This document shows, piece by piece, positions 9,712 through 17,312 of a stretch of DNA of 64,000 bases. The DNA lies in assembly GCF_026278245.1 (NCBI RefSeq), contig NZ_CP111079.1:684501-748500 (forward strand). Reading direction: 5' to 3'. Under the pieces are notes generated by a model. It made no database searches. It was not told the origin of the DNA and saw nothing but the letters and a program-made list of their open reading frames with translations. Source of the stretch: Pontibacter kalidii (GTDB taxonomy: Bacteria > Bacteroidota > Bacteroidia > Cytophagales > Hymenobacteraceae). The position numbers and the translations under genes are program-made. How positions within the stretch are numbered: position 1 is the first letter of the stretch; each line of letters starts with the position of its first letter.

Positions 9712-10818
9712 ATGAAGAAAGACGCTCTGCAGCATACTTACAGAGGTAAGAAAGTTTTCCTGACCGGCCATACCGGCTTTAAAGGCTCCTGGATGCTGCA
9801 AATACTGCACCTGCTGGGGGCGGAGGTGAAAGGCTACGCCCTGGCACCTGAAACAGGCGAAGACCTGTACCACCTCATGAACGGCGATGTGCTCTGCGAC
9901 TCGGTGATAGCCGATATCCGCGACAAGGCAGCTTTAGAGGAAGCCATACTTAGCTTTCAGCCGGATTTTGTCTTCCACCTGGCGGCGCAGCCGCTGGTGA
10001 GGCTGTCGTATGAGTTCCCGTCCGAAACCTTTGCTGTGAACGCCATTGGCACGGCTCATGTGCTGGATGCCGTGCGGCTGCTGGAGAAACCCTGCACGGT
10101 GGTGCTCATCACGACTGACAAAGTATACGAGAACAAGGAGTGGGTATACCCCTACCGCGAAACCGACCAGTTGGGGGGCTACGACCCCTACAGCGCCAGC
10201 AAGGCCTGCGCCGAGTTGGTGATCTCGTCCTACACCCGCTCTTTTTTTCACCCGGATAAGTTTACGCAGCACCAGAAAGCTGTTGCCAGTACCCGTGCTG
10301 GTAACGTGATCGGCGGCGGCGACTGGGCCAAAGACCGCATTATACCGGATATCGTGCGGGCCCTGCGGTCGGGCGAGCCTGTTACGGTGCGTAACCCGAA
10401 TGCCGTGCGCCCCTGGCAGCACGTGCTGGAGCCGGTGGCCGGGTACCTGTTACTGGGGGCAAGACTGGCGGAGGATCACACAAGCTTTGGCGGCGCCTGG
10501 AACTTCGGCCCGCTGGCCGGCGACAATAGCAGGGTGGAGGAGCTGGTGCAGAGTGCCCTGAGCGTATGGGGCGGTGGCAACTACGACAAACCGGAGCTGA
10601 AGAACCAGCCGCACGAGGCGGGCCTGCTCAAGCTCGACATCAGCAAGGCGCAGAACCTGCTGGGCTGGAACCCCAAGTATAATTCCGCGCAGGCCATTGA
10701 GCGCACTATCTCCTGGTATAAAACCTATCACGAGCAACCTGAACGTATCAAGGCGTATACACTTAGCCAAATCGAGGAGTTCCTGGCGGATGAAATGCCG
10801 GTGTACCAGGAGGGCTAA
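9712..10818 (+). CDS. rfbG: CDP-glucose 4,6-dehydratase
   Basis: Extended SDR enzyme (368 aa) converting CDP-glucose to CDP-4-keto-6-deoxyglucose. The start is the ATG at 9712 (MKKDALQHTYRGKKVFLTG); the longer frame from 9550 overlaps rfbF and adds unrelated residues. It has the NAD-binding motif TGHTGFKGSW, the HLAAQPLVRLSY motif, the TTDKVYEN region, and the catalytic Y-x3-K in DPYSASKACAE. RAGNVIGGGDWAKDRIIPD is characteristic of the family. The downstream enzymes should act on its product. Confidence 0.96.
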   Translation: MKKDALQHTYRGKKVFLTGHTGFKGSWMLQILHLLGAEVKGYALAPETGEDLYHLMNGDVLCDSVIADIRDKAALEEAILSFQPDFVFHLAAQPLVRLSYEFPSETFAVNAIGTAHVLDAVRLLEKPCTVVLITTDKVYENKEWVYPYRETDQLGGYDPYSASKACAELVISSYTRSFFHPDKFTQHQKAVASTRAGNVIGGGDWAKDRIIPDIVRALRSGEPVTVRNPNAVRPWQHVLEPVAGYLLLGARLAEDHTSFGGAWNFGPLAGDNSRVEELVQSALSVWGGGNYDKPELKNQPHEAGLLKLDISKAQNLLGWNPKYNSAQAIERTISWYKTYHEQPERIKAYTLSQIEEFLADEMPVYQEG

Positions 10819-10839
10819 GCATACTTAAAAGTATAAAAC

Positions 10840-11391
10840 ATGATCTTCACAGAGACAAAACTAAAAGGAGCCTACATCATCGACATAAAAAAGCTGGAGG
10901 ATGACCGCGGTTTTTTCGGGCGCGCCTACTGCCAGCGGGAGTTTGAGGAATACGGCCTGAATACCAACCTGGTGCAGACGAACGTGAGCTTCAACAAGAA
11001 AAAAGCGACCCTGCGCGGCATGCACATGCAGCAGGCCCCGCACGCCGAGACCAAGCTGGTACGCTGCACCCGCGGCGCCATCTACGATGTGATCGTGGAC
11101 CTGCGCCCGGACTCCGATACATATAAGCAGTGGGTCGGGGTGGAGCTGACGGCGGACAATTACCGCATGCTGTACGTGCCCGAGGGCTTTGCCCACGGCT
11201 ACATCACCCTGGAGGACAACACCGACGTGACGTACCAGGTAACGGCCTTTTACGAGGCCAGTGCTGAGCGCGGCCACCGCTGGAACGACCCAGCCTTCAA
11301 CATTCAGTGGCCGCTGGAGCCGCAGCTCATCTCCGAGAAGGACCGGAGCCACCCGCTGCTGGAGGCTACCCCCGAGAAGTCAGCTGTGTAG
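10840..11391 (+). CDS. dTDP-4-dehydrorhamnose 3,5-epimerase-like cupin
   Basis: RmlC/RfbC-family cupin (183 aa). Visible marks: RGFFGRAYCQREFEEYG, QTNVSFNKKKATLRGMHMQ (the R-G-x-H core), ETKLVRCTRGAIYDVIVDLR, GFAHGYITLEDNTDVTYQVT and an RWNDPAFNIQWP end. Family members epimerise C3 and/or C5 of nucleotide 4-keto-6-deoxysugars. Sitting 21 bases after rfbG, it probably works on the CDP-linked product rather than a dTDP sugar; no rmlA/B/D set is nearby. The spacer before it contains AAGTATA. Confidence 0.85.
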   Translation: MIFTETKLKGAYIIDIKKLEDDRGFFGRAYCQREFEEYGLNTNLVQTNVSFNKKKATLRGMHMQQAPHAETKLVRCTRGAIYDVIVDLRPDSDTYKQWVGVELTADNYRMLYVPEGFAHGYITLEDNTDVTYQVTAFYEASAERGHRWNDPAFNIQWPLEPQLISEKDRSHPLLEATPEKSAV

Positions 11392-11430
11392 GCTGAGCGT
11401 TACTAGTATACCTAATTCAGAAGCAGAAGT

Positions 11431-12789
11431 ATGATCATAGTTGATACAGCCTTAGCCAAGCGTGCCGCCGCCGGAAAACCTGTGCGGGTAGGCATGGTGG
11501 GAGCGGGCTTTATGGCCAAAGGCGTTGCCCTCCAGATAAAGCACCACACACCCGGCATGGAGTTGGTGGCCATTGCCAACCGCACCTTGGGTAACGCCCG
11601 TGAGGTCTATGCCGAGGCGGGCATACCGGATGTCGTGGAGGTGGAGAGCGCAGCGCAACTTGAGGAGAATATCCGCCAGGGCAAGTATAGCATTACGAGT
11701 GATGCCATGCAGCTGTGCCAGGCCGAAGGGATAGACGCTATCCTGGAGGTAACCGGAGCCGTGGAGTTGGGCGCGCACGTAGCCATGGAGGCTATCCATT
11801 ACGGCAAGCACGTCATCATGATGAACGCGGAGGTGGACGGCACCATCGGCCCGATCCTGAAAGTATACGCCGACAAGGCCGGTGTGGTGTTCACCAACGT
11901 GGACGGCGACCAGCCGGGCGTGATCATGAACTTGTACCGCTACGTGAAGTCGATCGGCATGAAGCCGGTGCTGTGCGGCAACATCAAGGGCCTGCACGAC
12001 CCGTACCGAAACCCCACCACGCAGGAGGGCTTTGCCAAGCGCTGGGGGCAGAACCCGGCCATGGTGACTTCCTTTGCCGACGGCACCAAGATCTCGTTTG
12101 AGCAGGCGATCGTGGCTAACGGCACCGGTATGCGCGTGGCCAGGCGCGGCATGCTTGGGCCGCATGCGCCGCAGGGAGCGAATATCCGGGAGTCGGTGAA
12201 CCTGTTCCCGCTGGAGGAACTGACGGAGGGACCGGGCATTGTGGACTACGTGGTGGGCATTGCCGAGCCTGCGGGCGGCGTGTTTGTGCTGGCCACGCAG
12301 GATAACCCAACGCAGCAGCACTACCTCAACTACTATAAAATGGGCGAGGGGCCGCTGTACTGCTTCTATACTCCGTACCACCTGTGCCACCTGGAGGTGC
12401 CGCTCACCATTGCCCGTGCCGTGCTATTCCAGGATGCCGCGCTGGCGCCGCTGGACAAACCGTACGTAGAGGTGGTAGCCGCTGCCAAAACCGACCTGAA
12501 AGCAGGGCAGACCATCGACGGCATCGGCCACTACATGACCTACGGCCTTTGCGAGAACGCCGACGTGACCGCAAAGGAGCGGCTCTTGCCCATGGGGCTG
12601 GCCGAGGGCTGCGTGCTGAAGCGCGACATCCCGAAGGACCAGGTGCTGACTTACGATGATGTGGTGCTGCCGGAGGGGCGCCTGGTGGATGCGCTGCGCG
12701 AGGAGCAGAACGCATACTTTGCCGCTACCGACGAAGAAAGCCGCAACAAAGCACTGAGGCACCAGCACCAGGCGGAAACCCCCGTTTAA
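11431..12789 (+). CDS. SAF-domain NAD(P)-dependent oxidoreductase (homoserine-dehydrogenase-like fold)
   Basis: Predicted dehydrogenase (452 aa). Residues about 16-150 form a Rossmann domain (VGMVGAGFMAKGVALQI; EVTGAVELGAHVA). The middle part contains NVDGDQPGVIMNLYRYV and GNIKGLHDPYRNPTTQEGFA. The last about 90 residues are an SAF-like domain (VVAAAKTDLKAGQTIDGIG, GCVLKRDIPKDQVLTYDDV). Such proteins recur next to CDP-glucose genes in polysaccharide clusters, but I know no firm assignment. Reduction or rearrangement of a CDP-keto-deoxysugar is inferred from context. It is the last gene before a strong terminator. Confidence 0.8.
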   Translation: MIIVDTALAKRAAAGKPVRVGMVGAGFMAKGVALQIKHHTPGMELVAIANRTLGNAREVYAEAGIPDVVEVESAAQLEENIRQGKYSITSDAMQLCQAEGIDAILEVTGAVELGAHVAMEAIHYGKHVIMMNAEVDGTIGPILKVYADKAGVVFTNVDGDQPGVIMNLYRYVKSIGMKPVLCGNIKGLHDPYRNPTTQEGFAKRWGQNPAMVTSFADGTKISFEQAIVANGTGMRVARRGMLGPHAPQGANIRESVNLFPLEELTEGPGIVDYVVGIAEPAGGVFVLATQDNPTQQHYLNYYKMGEGPLYCFYTPYHLCHLEVPLTIARAVLFQDAALAPLDKPYVEVVAAAKTDLKAGQTIDGIGHYMTYGLCENADVTAKERLLPMGLAEGCVLKRDIPKDQVLTYDDVVLPEGRLVDALREEQNAYFAATDEESRNKALRHQHQAETPV

Positions 12790-12819
12790 CGATACACACC
12801 CAAACTAAACCAACAGTGC

Positions 12820-12857
12820 CGCGCATCGCAAGCCCTAGGTAGCGGTGCGCGTTTTTT
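12820..12857 (+). terminator. Rho-independent terminator after the CDP-sugar genes
   Basis: A 10-bp stem (CGCGCATCGC with GCGGTGCGCG, one G-T wobble) encloses a 12-base loop and is followed by six T residues at 12852-12857. It lies 31 bases after the SAF oxidoreductase stop and just before the next ATG at 12865, so the nucleotidyltransferase needs read-through or a promoter inside the hairpin region. Confidence 0.85.
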
Positions 12858-12864
12858 ATGCAGG

Positions 12865-13638
12865 ATGATAAAGGAAATAGTAGGCATCGTACCAGCTGCA
12901 GGCTACGGCTCCAGGCTCTCGCCGCTCCCGTGCAGCAAAGAGCTGTTCCCGGTGGGCTTTGAGGCGCACCCGGAGCATGGCGGGCAGCGGCCCAAGGTGG
13001 TGTCGCAGTACCTGCTGGAGCACATGCAGCGTGCCGGGGCCGGGAAAGTATACCTTATACTTCGGAAAGGTAAATGGGATATCCCCACTTACTACGGCGA
13101 CGGCAGCCAACTGGGATTGCAGCTGACTTACCTCATCATGCAGAAGCCATACGGCAGCCCCTTCTCGGCCGACCAGGCGTATCCTTTCGTGCGGCAGCAG
13201 CGGGTGGTATTCGGCTTCCCGGATATCCTTTTTGAGCCGGAGAATGCCTTTGAGCGGCTGCTACAACGGCAGGAGCAAACCGGTGCCGATGTGGTGTTGG
13301 GTTGTTTTAAAGTGCCCTGCCCGCACAAGTGGGACATGGTGGAGCTGCAGGAGAGCGGCGAGGTGAAAACCATACTTCCAAAGCCCGCCACATCAGAGCT
13401 TACCCACGGCTGGGCCATTGCCTGCTGGGGGCCGCGCTTCACGGAGTTCATGCACACTTACCTGCTGCAGGTGGAGGAGCAACTGTATGCTTCGGGCAGA
13501 GAACTGAGCGTGGGCGAGGTGGTGCAGGCCGCCATATACGAGGGGTTGTTGGTGCAGAGCGAGGTGTTCGAGAACGGCAACTGCCTGGATGTGGGCACCC
13601 CGGAAGACCTGCAAACGGCCATCCGTAGCTTATCCTGA
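12865..13638 (+). CDS. Sugar-phosphate nucleotidyltransferase
   Basis: GT-A-fold nucleotidyltransferase (257 aa) that probably activates a sugar phosphate for the cluster. The N-terminal signature IVPAAGYGSRLSPLPCSKEL matches the G-x-G-x-R-x5-(P)-K pattern. VFGFPDILFEP supplies the acidic metal ligand, and NCLDVGTPEDLQTAI is a typical C-terminal motif. It is shorter than UDP-glucose pyrophosphorylases and closer to RmlA-like enzymes without the C-terminal helix bundle. Substrate unknown. Followed 16 bases later by a GT4 gene, likely co-transcribed. Confidence 0.85.
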   Translation: MIKEIVGIVPAAGYGSRLSPLPCSKELFPVGFEAHPEHGGQRPKVVSQYLLEHMQRAGAGKVYLILRKGKWDIPTYYGDGSQLGLQLTYLIMQKPYGSPFSADQAYPFVRQQRVVFGFPDILFEPENAFERLLQRQEQTGADVVLGCFKVPCPHKWDMVELQESGEVKTILPKPATSELTHGWAIACWGPRFTEFMHTYLLQVEEQLYASGRELSVGEVVQAAIYEGLLVQSEVFENGNCLDVGTPEDLQTAIRSLS

Positions 13639-13654
13639 TTAGAATTTATACTTT

Positions 13655-14866
13655 ATGCGCATACTTCAGATCCACAATTTTTACAAGCAGGCCGGCGGCG
13701 AGGACACTGTTTTTGAGCAGGAGGCGCAGCTGCTGCGGGCGCATGGCCATACCGTGGAGCAGCTTACCTTCTCCAACAATGATGTTACAAGTACAAAGGC
13801 CAAGCTGCAGGCGGCGCTGGGGGTGGTGTATAACCCGCAGAGCGCAGGCATCATCAGCCAAAGTATAAAACGGTTTAAGCCGGACGTGGTGCACGTGCAT
13901 AACTTTTTTCCGCTGGTGTCGCCGGGGGTGTTTTGGGTGTGCCGCAAGTATAAGGTGCCCGTGGTGATGACCCTGCACAATTACCGCCTGCTGTGCCCGA
14001 GCGCGGTGCTATACTACGACGGCAGGGTGCAGCTGGAGAACGTGCAGCAGACCTTCCCGATCAAACCGATTCTGCAGGGCGTTTACCGCGGCTCTAAAAT
14101 AGAGACGGCCTCGGTGGTGCTGGCCACTGGCGTGCATAAGCTGCTGGGCACCTGGCGCGAAAAGGTGAGCAAGTTTATCGCCCTGACACCAGGCGCGGCA
14201 GACCTTTTCCAGAACTCATCCCTCCGCCTGAGGCCGGAGCAGCTTAGTATAAAACCTAACTTCACGGCCGACCCGGGGCTGGGCGCCGCCACCCGTGAGG
14301 CTTACTTTTTGTACCTGGGCAGGCTGACGGAAGAGAAGGGCATCCGGACACTGCTGAAGGCGCATAGCATAAAGCCGTTCCCGTTGAAGATCATCGGCAC
14401 CGGGCCGCTGCAGGCGCTGGTAGAGGAGTATGCGGCCAAAAATCCGTTAGTGGAGTACCTAGGCTTCCGGCCCCGCGAAGAGGCCATGGAGCAGCTGAAA
14501 AGGGCCCGTGCACTTATCTTTCCGTCGGAGTGGCTGGAAACCTTTGGCATGACGGCCGTGGAAGCCTTTGCCACGGGCACACCGGTGATTGCCTCTAATA
14601 TTGGCGGCGGGGCCTACATTGTGCAGCACCAGCAAAACGGGCTGCACTTTTCCCCCGCAGATGCGCAGGAACTGGCAAGCCAGGTCGGGTTGCTAGAGCA
14701 GTTGCCTGACCTAGCCAAGAAGCTGGGGCAGCATGCACGCCAGAGCTACGAGCAACACTACACGCCGGAGGCAAACTATGCCAGGCTGCTGCAGATTTAC
14801 GGGCAGGCGATCGGGGCAACAGAAAAGCCTGCCTCTGCAACCGTAGCTGCTGAGGCAGGCCTCTAA
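13655..14866 (+). CDS. GT4-family glycosyltransferase
   Basis: GT-B retaining transferase (403 aa). The N-terminal donor-independent half begins MRILQIHNFYKQAGGEDTVF, with DVVHVHNFFPLVSPG. The C-terminal half carries YLGRLTEEKGIRTLL and the E-x7-E motif in ETFGMTAVEAFATGTPVIAS. It resembles capsule/EPS transferases rather than a trehalose or sucrose enzyme. The start codon is preceded directly by a TATACTT word (about 13647-13653). The 3' end is convergent with the GT61 gene, and the minus-strand terminator lies inside this coding sequence. Confidence 0.92.
   Translation: MRILQIHNFYKQAGGEDTVFEQEAQLLRAHGHTVEQLTFSNNDVTSTKAKLQAALGVVYNPQSAGIISQSIKRFKPDVVHVHNFFPLVSPGVFWVCRKYKVPVVMTLHNYRLLCPSAVLYYDGRVQLENVQQTFPIKPILQGVYRGSKIETASVVLATGVHKLLGTWREKVSKFIALTPGAADLFQNSSLRLRPEQLSIKPNFTADPGLGAATREAYFLYLGRLTEEKGIRTLLKAHSIKPFPLKIIGTGPLQALVEEYAAKNPLVEYLGFRPREEAMEQLKRARALIFPSEWLETFGMTAVEAFATGTPVIASNIGGGAYIVQHQQNGLHFSPADAQELASQVGLLEQLPDLAKKLGQHARQSYEQHYTPEANYARLLQIYGQAIGATEKPASATVAAEAGL
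14827..14860 (-). terminator. Terminator-like hairpin for the minus-strand GT61 gene, inside the GT4 3' end
   Basis: A perfect 9-bp stem (GCCTGCCTC with GAGGCAGGC) around a 16-base loop is followed, reading on the minus strand, by TTTTC. It lies about 30 bases past the GT61 stop codon but within the last codons of the convergent GT4 gene. On the plus strand no T run follows. Confidence 0.6.
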
Positions 14867-14891
14867 TTTACTCTTGGCGTTTCGTAGCGCT

Positions 14892-16127
14892 TCAGGCCAC
14901 TTTCACCTTCTTCGATTTATCGGTCTTCATCCGCTCCAGGATCTCCACCACCTTGTCGGTTTCCACTACCAGGTGCTCACGCTGACCTTGGTCGGCATTG
15001 CGAACGCGTTTGTTGCCCTGGCAGATGATGTAGTCGTAGTCCAGGTCGATCTTGGTGGCGATGTCGTAGAAGGGCTCAATCACAAAGCCCTCGTTAAAGA
15101 TCTCGATCATCTTGGTGCCCGGCTTGCAGAAGATCATACTGATCAGACCAGCACCGGTAGCGCCCAGCACCACTTTGGCCCTGGAGAACAGCCTGATCTT
15201 CTCTTTGATATTAAGCCCGCTTGATACAATGCTCCTGAAGCCGTAGGGCTCGAGTGCCTCCAGCAGCTCCTTCTCGTTCAGGATATTGCGTATCTTGGAG
15301 TCTGATCGGCTGATGTACAGGTAGGGCGTGTCCGGGGTGATGAGTTCGTTCTCCTCCTCGGCGTACGGCAGGAAGGCCTCCTGCAGGTAATCGCAGAGCC
15401 ATTTGGGCACCAGCGTATGGTTGCCGCGCGGGGCTGTGGAGGCTATGATGCAGTCGGCGGCGATGTGCGGAAACTTGTCGCCCGCTATGATCTTCTCCTG
15501 CGGAATGCCCAGCAGCTCTAGCGTCTCCCGCTGAAAGTCATAGCGCGTGCTTGGCACGTAGAACCAGTCCACCTTGTCGTACAGGCCGCTCTCGCGCAGC
15601 AGGTGCAGGCGTGGCAGCACATCTACAAACCAGTGGCTGATGTTGTTGAGGCCGGCACCTCCCGTAAGCAGCGAGAAGACGGTGCCGTTATACTTTACAG
15701 GCGGGTTAAAGTAGCGCTGCTCAAAAATATTGTTGAGATTCGGCTCCGATACCTTGCCGCTGGTCAGGCTCAGCGATACGTTCTCTACCAGGCGGTTATA
15801 CTGCGACACCACCGCCACGCTGCTTTCGTTGTCGGTGTAAATGCGTCCGTTGGGCACTTCCACCACCATGTAGTCTGTCTGTACTTTCTTCTTCGGCTTC
15901 CAGTACTCCGAACAGGCCTCGTACAGGTCTTCCGATATGTTGAGTTCGGTGGTGAGGCCCGGGTAAATAGGGTGGACTCTGATCTCGCGGGGGTTATTGG
16001 CCGTGAGTTGCTCCAGATTGATGCGGCACACATCACCGGGGCGATAGTGGGTGTTGTGCGGTACGTATCGACCCAGTATCTTCTTTAACTTTTTCGTTCC
16101 CTTCGTATAGTAAGCTTTTAGTTTCAT
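14892..16127 (-). CDS. GT61 (DUF563) glycosyltransferase
   Basis: 411-aa transferase of the GT61/DUF563 family. Visible marks: NISHWFVDVLPRLHLLRESG, YISRSDSKIRNILNE, KVVLGATGAGLISMIFCKPG and TKMIEIFNEGF. The N-terminal 40 residues are basic with no membrane helix, so it is probably cytoplasmic. It is the last gene of a minus-strand group with the SGNH and MBOAT genes (gap 39 bases). Donor sugar unknown. Confidence 0.88.
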   Translation of the reverse strand: MKLKAYYTKGTKKLKKILGRYVPHNTHYRPGDVCRINLEQLTANNPREIRVHPIYPGLTTELNISEDLYEACSEYWKPKKKVQTDYMVVEVPNGRIYTDNESSVAVVSQYNRLVENVSLSLTSGKVSEPNLNNIFEQRYFNPPVKYNGTVFSLLTGGAGLNNISHWFVDVLPRLHLLRESGLYDKVDWFYVPSTRYDFQRETLELLGIPQEKIIAGDKFPHIAADCIIASTAPRGNHTLVPKWLCDYLQEAFLPYAEEENELITPDTPYLYISRSDSKIRNILNEKELLEALEPYGFRSIVSSGLNIKEKIRLFSRAKVVLGATGAGLISMIFCKPGTKMIEIFNEGFVIEPFYDIATKIDLDYDYIICQGNKRVRNADQGQREHLVVETDKVVEILERMKTDKSKKVKVA

Positions 16128-16166
16128 GGGTATAGTTAGGCTTATTCGTGTAAAATCCGTTTCTGG

Positions 16167-17306
16167 CTACTCTTCCTTTAAATTAACCAGCAGTCGTTCG
16201 TCCTTTCCGGACGGGGTTGCCCGCAACTGTGCCACCGTGGAATGGCGGGTTAGCAGTTGTGCAGCTACTTTTACGGCTACTTCGTTCCAATGGGCGTCGT
16301 CAACCGGGTAAAGTTGCACCTGCTGCTGCTGATACAGTTCCCTGAAGGCCGGCTGTATGTCCACAAACTCCACGCCACGCTCGCTTAGCCGACTTAAAAG
16401 CCGGGGCAGGAAGGTGGCTTCCTTCTGGTTGGGCAAAAGCTTATAGTATATATTTTCCTTGTTAGGGATGGGCAGGAAGACAAAGTGTATGCCCCGCTCC
16501 TGCAGCGCATCGCGGTAACCCGCCAGCACATCGGCCATGTGATCCAGCTCCTCCTCCGAGAACTCGCGGTTGGCGTATTCCCCCTCCATAAAAAATTCGT
16601 TGTTGTAGCTGATGTACTCTTTTTTGCCCAGGGCGCGGTCTATCTCGGCGAGGGTGCGGCGGTAAAGCGCCAACTTGGAGATACGGTCGGCGGAAACGGC
16701 CAGGGAGGTGAGGAAAGGAGAGGAGTTGATAAGGTTGCCCGTATAGTTCCTGATTCTGGAGCCAAGGCCGTTGTCGCCCATGGCAGGCAGCTCCGGTATG
16801 CGGCGCTCGATGCTCGAGACGATCACCAGCTGGGGCGGGTTTTCCTGGAAGCGGTCGGTGGCCAGGAAGCGGTTCATGGTGGCCGGCGCGAACGAGTATA
16901 CATCGCGGCCCAACTGCCGCTCCAGCACCTCGGCCAGTGTCTCCTCCTGCGAGAGCTTGGCCCCCGTGATATTGGAGTCGCCGATCAGGAGCACGTCGTT
17001 TTTGGTGTCGCGGTTGCGGTAGCCATACTTGTCGGTGTACCACTCCACCTTACGCTTCTGCGCAAAGGGCGTGCGCGGGGCCAGTTCGCCTTCCTCCTCC
17101 ATCTGCATGTGCACGTTTGGGTAAAAAGGGCCCGACATTACGCGCATGGTGTTTACGGAGATCGTTTCCCAGATACGGAACGTGAAGAAGTTCATCGGCA
17201 GCACAAACACCTCTATCAATGGCCAAAGCATGAACGGCAGCGCTAACAGGGCTAGCTTGCTCAGCAGCCTTTTTACTCCTTTGTTGTCTTTCACGTTGCT
17301 TGCCAT
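16167..17306 (-). CDS. AlgJ/AlgX-like SGNH-fold protein for polysaccharide O-acetylation
   Basis: 379-aa protein with an N-terminal membrane anchor (about residues 14-36), so the catalytic part should be periplasmic. Block I of the SGNH fold is GDSNITG (109-115), and a late DDAHWN (about 340) supplies the Asp-x-x-His pair in the form seen in AlgJ/AlgX. It is 6 bases downstream of the MBOAT gene, which matches the alginate AlgI-AlgJ logic: MBOAT passes an acyl group across the membrane and the SGNH protein places it on the polymer. The acyl group and target sugar are inferred, not shown. Confidence 0.82.
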   Translation of the reverse strand: MASNVKDNKGVKRLLSKLALLALPFMLWPLIEVFVLPMNFFTFRIWETISVNTMRVMSGPFYPNVHMQMEEEGELAPRTPFAQKRKVEWYTDKYGYRNRDTKNDVLLIGDSNITGAKLSQEETLAEVLERQLGRDVYSFAPATMNRFLATDRFQENPPQLVIVSSIERRIPELPAMGDNGLGSRIRNYTGNLINSSPFLTSLAVSADRISKLALYRRTLAEIDRALGKKEYISYNNEFFMEGEYANREFSEEELDHMADVLAGYRDALQERGIHFVFLPIPNKENIYYKLLPNQKEATFLPRLLSRLSERGVEFVDIQPAFRELYQQQQVQLYPVDDAHWNEVAVKVAAQLLTRHSTVAQLRATPSGKDERLLVNLKEE

Positions 17307-17312
17307 ACTTCC

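Noticed and set aside
11452..12390. 312-codon minus-strand frame opposite the SAF oxidoreductase
   Set aside because: It is antisense to a clearly recognised gene, His/Val/Arg-rich with no motifs, the usual shadow of a GC-rich gene.
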